A DNA stretch of 64,000 nt, from contig CAWJTR010000015.1 in assembly GCA_963845735.1 (NCBI GenBank), forward strand, positions 186,001 to 250,000, written 5' to 3'. The notes beneath the pieces were generated by a model. That model was given only the letters and a program-made list of their open reading frames with translations, had not been told where the DNA came from and did no database searches. This DNA is from AP-15 sp963845735 (GTDB lineage: Bacteria > Pseudomonadota > Alphaproteobacteria > ATCC43930 > CGMCC-115725). Positions 34,985 through 42,733 of this stretch are shown piece after piece (the stretch's first letter is position 1; each line of letters opens with the position of its first letter). The translations under genes were made by a program, and so were the position numbers.

Positions 34985-35013
34985 CGCAGGCCGGGACCCA
35001 TATCGGCGATGGG

Positions 35014-35031
35014 CACCGGCCTTCGCCGGTG
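35014..35031. repeat. REP-like hairpin
   Basis: CACCGGC-CTTC-GCCGGTG is a perfect 7-base-arm hairpin just right of the IS element. With the interrupted CCCGGC-GCAG-GCCGGG hairpin (33785-33794 plus 34985-34995) it forms a doublet of the kind seen in REP/BIME elements. Confidence 0.55.
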
Positions 35032-35130
35032 TGAGGAGAAAGCAGGTGAGATCCCTAGGAACTACTAGGACCGAAAGACTCTGGAAATCAGAACGCTAGC
35101 GGGTCGCTTCCCAGCTAGGCTTCTCAGCAA

Positions 35131-35162
35131 GCGTAGCGCGGAACAGCGTAGCGCATTCCGCC
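35131..35162. repeat. Short dispersed repeat with inverted ends
   Basis: GCGTAGCGC occurs twice and GCGGAA (35138-35143) faces TTCCGC (35156-35161). It resembles the GGCGGAATGCGCTACGC-type intergenic repeats of alphaproteobacteria. The rest of 35032-35284 shows no gene. Confidence 0.35.
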
Positions 35163-35284
35163 ATTCTCCAAGGCCGGGCATACTTCCCTCATGCCCGAGC
35201 ATCGCCGAAATCAGGTTCCCTGCGGAACGTTCTTCTTCGCGGTCAAATTGCTCAACCGCCGGTCGGAACGTTTTACGACCATGT

Positions 35285-35710
35285 GTGTACGACACGAAAT
35301 TGCAAAACCGAATTGTAGAAGAAATATGCGAATATTACCTTACAAGTATCATAATTAACGAGCTAGCTATAGTAAAGCAGTTTGCAGCGACGGTCATTAG
35401 CTATGGCGCCTTTTTCAAAGATCCCTCATTTTCTCAGGAGGATGAGTGGAGGCTCGTTTCTCGACCACTAGCTGATCAGGAACTGCACTTTCGGAAAGGA
35501 AGGTCTATGGTTATACCGTATTGTAAGAAGATGGAATTCCACGGTTCATCTGCCAATGCGCCGATTGAAGAGGTGGTTGTTGGTCCGTGTCCTCATATGA
35601 AGCTTTCCGTTGACGCCGTTACTAGACTTTTGCATCGGAAGCAGCCGACCCTCTCTGGCGGAGTGAAGCCGGTAGTCCGGCCGTCGGTAATCCCCTACCG
35701 GGACTGGTAA
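35285..35710 (+). CDS. DUF2971 family protein, N-terminally truncated
   Basis: A 141-residue piece matching the C-terminal half of DUF2971 proteins: AFFKDPSFSQEDEWRLVS, RSMVIPYCKKMEF, PIEEVVVGPCPHMKLS and a final SVIPYRDW. Whole family members are about 250-300 residues, so the N-terminal half, including its usual start, is missing. Codon use is much more AT-rich than in the neighbours, a sign of horizontal transfer. DUF2971 genes are frequent in genomic islands; their function is unknown. No ribosome site supports the GTG at 35285, so this may be a relic rather than an expressed gene. Confidence 0.55.
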   Translation: MYDTKLQNRIVEEICEYYLTSIIINELAIVKQFAATVISYGAFFKDPSFSQEDEWRLVSRPLADQELHFRKGRSMVIPYCKKMEFHGSSANAPIEEVVVGPCPHMKLSVDAVTRLLHRKQPTLSGGVKPVVRPSVIPYRDW

Positions 35711-35793
35711 TCGCAGTCGCGATTTTCCAAAACCCGGTGATTGTCGAAAGGGTATCGGCCGTAATCCCGCGCAGAAGCATTTGGAGGCGGTTC

Positions 35794-36264
35794 ATGCGTA
35801 TGACGATTTTCACGATTGTCTTGTCTCTAGTATTACTTATTATGGGTGCGCCTTTGGCCAACGCCGTCGCAAACAGAGACGGTGCATGGTGGAATGATCG
35901 AACAGATAATCAAAAACTTACATACGCCGTCGGTTTCTTTGATGACCAAATATATGGAGAAAGAATTGTCGACGGTGCTTCATTACTCGCTCAAGCCGAT
36001 CCAAAGACCAAATTATGGAGTCCCGCGAGGGCAAGAATACTCGTCTCTGCTGAGGACATGGCATTAAAGATGCTTACTCACGACTTTGGAAATTTAAGCG
36101 CCGGGCAAATGGTGTCGCGCCTTGATAAAATATACGCAGACTATAAAATCTCGCGTATAGCAGTAATGGAAGCAATAATCGTAGTCGTGCTAAGTATATA
36201 TGGCATGCCTGACGAGGAAATAACGAAACTGCTTGAGCGAAAACGCAGGGAAGCATCCCAGTAA
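35794..36264 (+). CDS. Small exported protein, unrecognised
   Basis: A 156-residue protein with a clear signal peptide (MTIFTIVLSLVLLIMGAPLA, cut after ANAVA), then DGAWWNDRTDNQKLTYAVGFFDDQIYG. The W-W...K-x-x-Y-x-x-GF-x-D pattern recalls small periplasmic proteins related to Rap1a/Tai immunity proteins, but the usual Cys pair is absent, so this is only a likeness. GGAGG 6 bases before the ATG at 35794 decides the start. AT-rich like the preceding DUF2971 piece and unlike the rest of the window, so it was probably acquired. It is followed by a REP-like repeat and a transposase relic. Confidence 0.65.
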   Translation: MRMTIFTIVLSLVLLIMGAPLANAVANRDGAWWNDRTDNQKLTYAVGFFDDQIYGERIVDGASLLAQADPKTKLWSPARARILVSAEDMALKMLTHDFGNLSAGQMVSRLDKIYADYKISRIAVMEAIIVVVLSIYGMPDEEITKLLERKRREASQ

Positions 36265-36275
36265 ATTCGGAAGCA

Positions 36276-36360
36276 AGCGTAAGCCAGGAAAAGCGCAGCG
36301 CCTTCCCCTCGAACCGGCCTCGGCTGCGCTCCGCGCGCTTTCCGTTTCGGACTTACGGCT
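36276..36360. repeat. Imperfect long inverted repeat, REP-like
   Basis: AGCGTAAG (36276-36283), GGAAAAGCGC and GGCCTC-type pieces on the left face GCGCTTTCC and CTTACGGCT (36352-36360) on the right in mirrored order. It lies directly downstream of a REP-associated transposase relic, as expected for a REP/BIME unit. Confidence 0.5.
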
Positions 36361-36383
36361 GCTCGCCTGTCTTCCGCGGTTCA

Positions 36384-36560
36384 TCACCACCGCCCATCCA
36401 TCCTGCCATTTGGATTTGAGCCCGTTGGCCACACGCACCGGCGAAACGAAGAATGCGGCCAAGCCGCCGGATTTTCCACCAGACCGTGTTTCACCGGGTT
36501 GAAGTGAATGTAGTCCAAGTGACCCGCAAAGTCCGCGGATCGTATGCCCCCAGTACCAGT
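36384..36560 (-). pseudogene. C-terminal relic of a REP-associated tyrosine transposase (RAYT)
   Basis: The reverse strand reads YWGHTIR, then (after a one-base frame change) DFAGHLDYIHFNPVKHGLVE, NPAAWPHSSFRR and a stop at 36384-36386. The DYIHFNPVKHGLV and WPHSSF motifs are diagnostic of TnpA-REP proteins of the Y1 transposase group. The HUH motif and the catalytic Tyr part are missing, so only the last 58 or so codons remain. Confidence 0.75.
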
Positions 36561-36602
36561 CCGTTACACTTTTCGGCCCCCATTTGCTGTGAGAATGACC
36601 GG

Positions 36603-36998
36603 ATGATCGAATTCCTGATGGTTCCCGGCGCGCCGACGCCGGTCGCGCCGTTCAGCCATGCCACCGCGGTCGACGGCTGGCTGTTCGTGACCGGCCAGAT
36701 GCCAACCGATCCCGAAGACGACCGTGCACCATTACCTGATGGTATCGAAGCGCAGACCCGCCAGGTCATCGAAAATCTGCAGCGCGTACTCGCCGGCGCC
36801 GGTAGCGCCCTCGACCAGGTCGTATTCGCTCGCGTTTACTTGACCGAGTTCGAGCGGGATTACGCGGCGATGAACACCGTCTATCAATCCTATTTTGCAC
36901 CCGGAAGATTGCCGGCGCGAACCTGCATCGGCGTCACCGCTCTCGCCCGCGGCGCGCTCGTCGAAATCGACCTTCTCGCTCGCAGAGCAACCGATTGA
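36603..36998 (+). CDS. RidA/YjgF family reactive-intermediate deaminase
   Basis: A 131-residue RidA-fold protein that would deaminate 2-aminoacrylate-like enamine/imine intermediates. Seen: APFSHATAVDGWLFVTGQMP at the N-terminus, TRQVIENLQRVLAGAGSALDQVV in the middle, and the binding segment PARTCIGVTALARGALVEID with the conserved Arg. The length is usual. The ATG at 36603 begins the domain; upstream is transposase-relic DNA. Stands alone. Confidence 0.85.
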   Translation: MIEFLMVPGAPTPVAPFSHATAVDGWLFVTGQMPTDPEDDRAPLPDGIEAQTRQVIENLQRVLAGAGSALDQVVFARVYLTEFERDYAAMNTVYQSYFAPGRLPARTCIGVTALARGALVEIDLLARRATD

Positions 36999-37203
36999 TC
37001 GGGCGTTAGAAACGGAGGGAGGTTAGAGGCGACGCGTAGCTCCCTCCCCGGGCACGCCGGCTCCCGAAACTCGTCGAGGGCAAAATTGCCATAATCGCGT
37101 CGTATCGTGACGCTCCCGAGACGGTCGGCGCGACTTTGCCAGCGAGGAATTTCCTGTCGAAGCAACCGGTGGGGATGTCCAGGTGGATCTCAAGGGCGAG
37201 GCC
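36999..37203. other. Intergenic, nothing recognised
   Basis: No gene, repeat or clear signal was found here. Together with the repeats that follow it makes a 555-base gap between RidA and the PrpD-like gene. Confidence 0.4.
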
Positions 37204-37215
37204 CAGGGGCCCCTG
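37204..37215. repeat. Perfect 12-base palindrome
   Basis: CAGGGGCCCCTG reads the same on both strands. It lies 29 bases left of the phased TTCCCG repeats and may be a protein-binding site. Confidence 0.35.
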
Positions 37216-37243
37216 CCGGCCTACTCTCACTCGATGGTCCGAT

Positions 37244-37410
37244 TTCCCGTGAATTCCCGGTTACCCGATTCGAGTTCCCGGTTAGCGAATTTTGAATTCC
37301 CGGTTCGAGGATGCGTGAATTTCTCTATGATCTTGAAATTGCTAATATTATTCGAGGTGCGGGCAATGAAAATTGGAAAATTCCCGTTAAATTTCCCGAA
37401 TTCACGGGAA
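37244..37410. repeat. Cluster of phased TTCCCG(GTTA) direct repeats
   Basis: TTCCCG occurs at 37244, 37254, 37275, 37297, 37381 and 37393, with an inverted CGGGAA at 37405. Three copies extend to TTCCCGGTTA/C. Spacings of 10, 21, 22 and 84 bases are close to whole helical turns, so the copies would face the same side of the DNA. The stretch is AT-rich. It lies 144-310 bases upstream of the PrpD-like gene and may be a multi-site operator. Confidence 0.55.
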
Positions 37411-37553
37411 TTTCAGCATACGCCGCTGCTCTTGGTCGGGGCGGGGCCGCCGGGGCAGCAAGGGAAAGTCGGCACAGCAAAGCGGCATATGTGGAACGGC
37501 CATCGGAACTCTGCTTAATTCCCCCGACAGGGCATCGTTTGGGGATCGAGATC

Positions 37554-38899
37554 ATGGCGCAGGAAACCGTTCGGCTGGCCCGTTATGCGGCGGCACTCCG
37601 CTACCAGGATCTGCCGGCGGACATCATCCGGCGGGCCAAGGAATGCATCGCCGACACGGTCGCGGGGGTGATCTGCGGCGCCGCCCTGCCGTGGAGCCGG
37701 ATCGTCATCGCCTATGCCGAGCGCACCGGGCCGGGCGGCAAAAGCCATATCCTCGGGTCGGGCGGACCGGCGGTGCAGGCGCCCTCGGCGGCGCTCGCCA
37801 ACGGCGCCCTGGCGCACGCCTTCGAGCTCGACAGCCTGACCCGGCCGGGCGCCGGCGTGCATCCGGGCGCCACCTTGTTGCCCCCTGCCCTCGCCATCGC
37901 CCAGCAGCAAGGTCTCGGCGGCCGGGCGTTGATCGCCGCCTTTGTCGCCGGCTGCGAGGTCATGGTGCGGATCGGCCGCGCCACCGGCCACACCAACGAG
38001 CAGCGCGGCTTTCACGCGCCGGGCAACACCGGGCCGTTCGGCGGCGCGATCGCCGCCGGGCATCTGTTGGGGCTCGACGCGGCGCGCATGACCAACGCCC
38101 TCGGCATCGCCGGCTCGCTCGCCTCGGGCCTGCTCGAATTCGCCCGCGCCGGCAATGGCGGCATGGTCAAGCGATTGCATCTGGGGCGCGCCTCCGAGGG
38201 CGGCGTCTTGGCCGCGAGCCTGGCACATGACGGCTTTACCGCGCCCGATACGGTGCTCGAAGGCCCGTTCGGATTCTTGCAGGTGTTCTGCCGCGAATGG
38301 GATTTTGCCGAGCTGACCAAGGGCCTTGGCGAATACTGGGCGACGACCAGCATCGCGCTCAAGCGCTATCCCTGCCACGTCAACGCGCACGCCGCGGTCA
38401 AGGCACTCTCGCAATTGCAGGCCGAGCACGGCTTCACCGGCAGCGAGGTCGAGGCGATCACGATCTCCGGCACCGAGCGCATGGCCACCCTGCACAACAT
38501 CCCCGAGCCCGCCGATCTGATGATGGCGCAGTACAGCGTGCCGTTTTGCGCGGCATTGGCGCTTTACCGCGATCCGCGCAATCCCGAAATCCTTTGCCGA
38601 CGGCGCGCTCGACGACCCCCAGATCCGCGCCCTCACCCGCCGGGTGACAATGCTCGCGGCGCCGCCCGCCTCCGGCCACGGCGCCTCGGCAACCGAGGTC
38701 ACGGTCGATCTGAAAGGCGGCCGCCGCCTCGACCAACAGCGCCGAGGACGGCCTCCTCGACGCCGCCGACCTCGGCGACAAATTCACCCGCCTGACCCGC
38801 GCCGCCCTCGGCGACCGCTCCGGCCCGTTGTTCGAGCGCCTGCAGCGCCTCGAGCACGAGGACAGCCTCGACTGGCTCGGCGCCGGGTTCGGAGGCTAA
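37554..38899 (+). CDS. MmgE/PrpD family protein (two frameshifts)
   Basis: A 2-methylcitrate-dehydratase-like protein of about 448 residues after repair. Seen: the N-terminal helix QETVRLARYAAALRYQDLP, AKECIADTVAGVICG, ANGALAHAFELDS, HPGATLLPPALAIAQQ, the GFHAPGNTGPFGGAIAAG segment and the KRYPCHVNAHAAVKAL motif. Members dehydrate methylcitrate, isomerise acids or make itaconate; the exact substrate is not readable. Extra bases near 38592 and 38733 shift the frame; the last frame ends LDWLGAGFGG with a stop at 38897-38899. GGGGATCGAG precedes the ATG at 37554. Followed after 4 bases by an epoxide hydrolase gene, so likely one operon. Confidence 0.83.
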
Positions 38900-38903
38900 G
38901 CCG

Positions 38904-39798
38904 ATGTTCCGCACCGTCCGCACCGCCACCCTGGAGATCGGCTACGAGGAGACCGGGCCGGCCGAAGGGCCGCCGGTGATCCTGCTGCACGGCTGGCCTT
39001 CGGACCCGCACGATTGGGACGGGGTCGTCCCCGAACTGGCGGCCGAGGGCTGCCATGTGCTGGTCCCGTGGCTGCGCGGCTATGGCCCGACCCGGTTTCT
39101 GCACCGCGACACGCCGCGTTCCGGCCAGCAGGCGGCACTGGGCGCCGATGTCAGGGATTTCATGGACGCGCTCGGCATCGAGGACGCCCATCTCGCCGGC
39201 TACGATTGGGGCGGGCGCGCGGCCTGCGTCGTCGCGGCACTATGGCCGGAGCGGGTGCGCGGGCTGGTTTCGATCGGCGGCTACAACATCCAGAACATCG
39301 CCGTGTCCGGCCATCCGGCCCCGGCGGCGCAGGAACATCGCCTCTGGTACCAATGGTATTTCCACACCGAGCGCGGCCGTGCCGGGCTCGAACAGAACCG
39401 CCGCGACATCGCCCGGCTGTTGTGGCGGCTGTGGTCGCCGAACTGGCAATTCGACGATGCGACCTTTGACGCGACCGCGCCGAGCTTCGACAACCCCGAT
39501 TTCGTCGCCGTGACGATCCAGTCCTACCGCCACCGCTACGGCCTGGCCCCGGGCGACCCGGCATTGGAGCCGATCGAGCAGCGTCTCGCCGCCCAACCGC
39601 CGATCACGGTGCCGGCGATCGTGCTGCACGGCGCCGCCGACGGCGTCTCGCCGGTCGAGCAATCGGCGCGTCACGCCGTCCATTTCGCCGGCCAATACGA
39701 CCGCCGCGTCGTGCCGGTCGCCGGCCATTTCCTGTCGCGCGAAACCCCGCAGGCGGTCGTGCAAGCGCTTGCGCGACCTGATGACGGGTCCGCGGTAG
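38904..39798 (+). CDS. Alpha/beta hydrolase, epoxide hydrolase-like (frameshift at the end)
   Basis: An alpha/beta hydrolase of about 297 residues. The oxyanion-hole motif HGWPSDPHDW is at residues 29-38 and the nucleophile elbow AGYDWGGRAA places Asp101 as nucleophile, which points to epoxide hydrolase or haloalkane-dehalogenase chemistry rather than esterase. The late His lies in PVAGHFLSRETPQ. An extra base near 39772 shifts the last dozen codons; the repaired tail reads LRDLMTGPR with a stop at 39796-39798. It follows the PrpD-like gene by 4 bases and converges on the Rieske oxygenase gene. Confidence 0.83.
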
Positions 39799-39828
39799 CG
39801 GCCGGCCGAAGCCCGGATAAGGGTCGGG

Positions 39829-40869
39829 CTATTCGGCGGCGAGAGCAGCGCGCTCCTCGGCGATCAGCCGCTCGACCATGCGCCGCATGTGCATGCGGGT
39901 CGCATCGGAGGCGATGTCGACGAGGCCGGCCTCGCCGAATTCGCTCAGACGCGCCTGCTGCGCCTCGACCATGACCCGGTCCTCGACAAAGGTCGGGGCG
40001 ATCTCCTGGTAGAGCTGTTCGGTCGCCGCCGGGTCGTTCTGGCGATAGCCGTTCGCCGCCGACCAGAAATAAAAGCAGCTGGTCTCGGTCTCCGGGGTCA
40101 GGCCGTGGAACAGGCGGAACTGGAACCCGCCGTCGCGCTTGCCTTCCGGCGCGCCGGTGCCGGCATCGGCCGCCCCCGTCCATTGCAGGACGCTGGACGG
40201 GGCGACGAACTCGAATTCCTGCCAGCGGTCGACCCTCCCGGTAAAGCCCGCGGCCCGGACATAGCTCGGCGGCGGCACCGAGTTCTTCAGCCAGCGGGTG
40301 AATTTGAGCCCGGTCGGGGTGCGCGTCGTCTTCATCTCGGCCTCGACATGCGCCGCGGGGTTGCCGCCCACCGTCTTGGCGTGCAGATAGCCCAGATGCG
40401 TCAGGTCCATCAGATTGTCGACCATCAGCATGTAATTGCCCTTGATCGGATAGACGTCGTGCTTGTTGGGCCATTTGCCGGGATCGTTGTGATAGGGAAA
40501 GTCGACGATCTTGGCGGTGTCGGCCTTGGCCGGATCGCCGGTCCACACCCACACCAGCTGGTCCTTCTCGACCACCGGATAGCCGCGCACCGCCGCGTCC
40601 GCCGGGATCTGCTTTTGCCCGGGGATATGCACGCAGCGCCCCGAGCCGTCGAAGATCAGCCCGTGATAGCCGCACTGAATCCCCTCCTCGACGACGGCGC
40701 CCCGATGCAGCGGCGCCGCGCGGTGGCAGCAGCGGTCGGCCAATGCCGCCGCGCGGCCCGCCTTGTCGCGGAACAGGACGATCGGCTCGTCGCAGATCCG
40801 GCGCGCCAGCGGCTCGCCGCCGATCTCGTCAGCCCAGGCGGCGATATACCAGGCGTTGCGCAGCAGCAT
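39829..40869 (-). CDS. Rieske aromatic-ring-hydroxylating/demethylating oxygenase, alpha subunit
   Basis: A 346-residue oxygenase component of the phthalate dioxygenase/vanillate demethylase (VanA) type. The Rieske [2Fe-2S] ligands are seen in CCHRAAPLHRG (Cys47, His49) and CGYHGL (Cys66, His69). The mononuclear iron site is in VDNLMDLTHLGYLH with the His-x4-His pair. The C-terminal domain is typical (FQFRLFHGLTPETETSCFYFW). Such enzymes need a reductase such as VanB, not found here. Start ATG follows GGAG. Likely part of a scattered aromatic or xenobiotic catabolic set with the convergent hydrolase. Confidence 0.88.
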   Translation of the reverse strand: MLLRNAWYIAAWADEIGGEPLARRICDEPIVLFRDKAGRAAALADRCCHRAAPLHRGAVVEEGIQCGYHGLIFDGSGRCVHIPGQKQIPADAAVRGYPVVEKDQLVWVWTGDPAKADTAKIVDFPYHNDPGKWPNKHDVYPIKGNYMLMVDNLMDLTHLGYLHAKTVGGNPAAHVEAEMKTTRTPTGLKFTRWLKNSVPPPSYVRAAGFTGRVDRWQEFEFVAPSSVLQWTGAADAGTGAPEGKRDGGFQFRLFHGLTPETETSCFYFWSAANGYRQNDPAATEQLYQEIAPTFVEDRVMVEAQQARLSEFGEAGLVDIASDATRMHMRRMVERLIAEERAALAAE

Positions 40870-40932
40870 CGGCGGATCTCCTTTTTCAGCCTGATGATCG
40901 TAAGCGGAGGCTTGCCCGATGGGAAGCAGCGC

Positions 40933-42315
40933 ATGTTAGGCTTCGCCTCGATGATTTGGGGAGACAGCGCCATCAACACCGTGACCGCATCAGAAGAAAC
41001 CCCGGTCGAGGCCCGCTTGGCGGCGCTTCTCGACCATCTGGGGATCGCCCGCGCCCATTTCGCCGGCCGCGCCGGCAGCGATTGGGAGGGCTTCGCCGCC
41101 CGATACCCCGATCGCGTCGCATCGTTGACCTTGCTTTGTCCGGCCTCGCTCGACCGCGGCGCCTTGCAGCCGCTGGCGTCGCGCTTGCTGGTCGTGACCG
41201 GAGACCACGGCGCGGGCCCGCGCCGGGTTCAGGCGGTGCTGCCCGACCTGCCGCAGGCGACCACAGTCGTATTGCGCGACTATGCCGGGCTGACCTGGTC
41301 CGATCTCGCCGTCGAGCGCGGCGGCGAAATCGGCGGCGCGATGCAGGATTTTCTTGCCCGCCGCGAAAGCCGTCAGCCGCTGCCGGCGGCGAGCGTGCCC
41401 GAGCAGGAGGGCGAGATCGCCGGCATTTCCTACAGCGTTCGCGGCGCCGGGCCGCCGCTGGTGCTGTTGCCGCTCGATCTTTCGCCGACGCAATGGACGG
41501 CGCTGGTCCCGGTTCTGGCCGCGCGCTGGTGCACGATCGCCCTCGGCGGTGTCCATCTCGGCAGCGTGGCGAGCCTCGAAGAGCGCGGCAGGTCGGGCTA
41601 CATCGCCATTGTGCGCAACCTGCTCGACGCGCTGGCGATCAGGCCGGGCGAGCGGGTGCTCGAACTCGGCTGCGGCTCGGGCGTGATCATGCGCGAACTG
41701 GCGCGGCGGACGGCGGGCGCCAACCCGCTGACCGGGGTCGACCGCAGCCCTTATCTGTTGGGCGAGGCGCGGAAACTGGCGGCGCGCGAAGGACTCGCCG
41801 ACCGCATCGAGTTTCGCCAAGGAATTGGGGAAGCGCTGCCGTTGCCGGCGGATTTCGCCGACGTCGCCGTATGCAGCACAGTCGCCGAAGAGGGCGACGC
41901 CGAACGCATGCTGTCCGAGCTGGTGCGGGTCACCAAGCCCGGCGGAAGGGTCGGCGTCATCGTGCGCGCGATCGATCGGGGGTGCTGGGTCAACCTGCCG
42001 CTCGACCCGGCGCTCAAGGCAAAGGTCGAGATGCCGGGGATGATCGGCGGCGGGATGGCCCCGCAAGGCTGCGCCGATGCGAGCCTCTACACGCGGTTTC
42101 ATGCGCTCGGGCTAACAGGGCTGCGCGGCTTCCCGCAGCTCGTCGCGGTGAGGCCGGGCTCGCTCAGGCTCCCGCGCTATCAGCAGCAGATCCTGGCGGC
42201 ATTGAACCCGGCGGAGACCGAGGCGTGGCACGCGGCGGTGGCGCAGGCGGAAAGCGACGGTACTTTCTTCATCGCCCAGCCCTTTCATTGCGCGGTGGGA
42301 ACCAAGCCCGCCTGA
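40933..42315 (+). CDS. SAM-dependent methyltransferase with a hydrolase-like N-terminal part
   Basis: A 460-residue protein. Residues about 30-200 look like parts of an alpha/beta hydrolase (HLGIARAHFAGRAG, YPDRVASLTLLCPAS, GPPLVLLPLDLSPTQW), but the nucleophile elbow is not a proper G-x-S-x-G, so this half may be inactive. Residues 230-460 form a class I methyltransferase: motif I RVLELGCGSGVIMREL, acidic loop GVDRSPYLLG, and LSELVRVTKPGGRVGVIV. GGGAAG 6 bases before the ATG at 40933 supports that start over 40951. Target unknown. It is divergent from the Rieske oxygenase gene with only 63 bases between them. Confidence 0.72.
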   Translation: MLGFASMIWGDSAINTVTASEETPVEARLAALLDHLGIARAHFAGRAGSDWEGFAARYPDRVASLTLLCPASLDRGALQPLASRLLVVTGDHGAGPRRVQAVLPDLPQATTVVLRDYAGLTWSDLAVERGGEIGGAMQDFLARRESRQPLPAASVPEQEGEIAGISYSVRGAGPPLVLLPLDLSPTQWTALVPVLAARWCTIALGGVHLGSVASLEERGRSGYIAIVRNLLDALAIRPGERVLELGCGSGVIMRELARRTAGANPLTGVDRSPYLLGEARKLAAREGLADRIEFRQGIGEALPLPADFADVAVCSTVAEEGDAERMLSELVRVTKPGGRVGVIVRAIDRGCWVNLPLDPALKAKVEMPGMIGGGMAPQGCADASLYTRFHALGLTGLRGFPQLVAVRPGSLRLPRYQQQILAALNPAETEAWHAAVAQAESDGTFFIAQPFHCAVGTKPA

Positions 42316-42664
42316 GGCGGAGGGACAACAGAGCTGACCAATCGACCCTCGGAGCAGCCTCGCCGAAGAGAATGTCGATGCGGTCTGGTCTCAGCGTAGA
42401 CATAGGAATGGGGAAAGATCACCACAGACGAGTTTCGGCTTCGCAGGTGGCGCTCGATTCGGCACATTGCCTAAAAACGCGGCAGATTGATTAGCTTCGT
42501 TCCGGCTTGCACGCGGAGATCACGATTACGCCGTCAAGCCGCGATATCCAAAGCTGCCCCCGCCGGCATTATTGGTTCACAGATCCTTGACCGATGCGGC
42601 CGATCGATCTTGCGGTGTCGCCGTATGGCGGAAACGCACGCTCCAGCACGACCCTTCTCCGGGC
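42316..42664 (+). other. Intergenic region upstream of urtA
   Basis: I see no gene here. Being the upstream region of a sigma-54 promoter, it should hold activator sites such as NtrC boxes, but I found no clear GCAC-N-GTGC pair. No guanidine-type riboswitch was recognised. Confidence 0.4.
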
Positions 42665-42681
42665 TTGGCCTCAATCTTGCT
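42665..42681 (+). promoter_or_regulatory. Sigma-54 promoter for the urt operon
   Basis: TTGGCCTCAATCTTGCT has the -24 GG at 42667-42668 and the -12 GC at 42679-42680 with exactly ten bases between, plus the flanking TTGGC and TTGCT of the consensus. Transcription would start near 42692, about 40 bases before the urtA ATG. This fits nitrogen control of urea uptake. Confidence 0.72.
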
Positions 42682-42733
42682 CCGCTCACTCGGGATGCGC
42701 TGTTGGCCACCGTAATAAATGGGGGAGCTCCTT

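Noticed and set aside
37244..37410. CRISPR array
   Set aside because: The repeats are only 6-10 bases, spacers are 4-15 bases or very uneven, and there are no cas genes.
42316..42733. Guanidine-type riboswitch ahead of urtA
   Set aside because: I could not find the conserved ykkC core; the region is better explained by a sigma-54 promoter.
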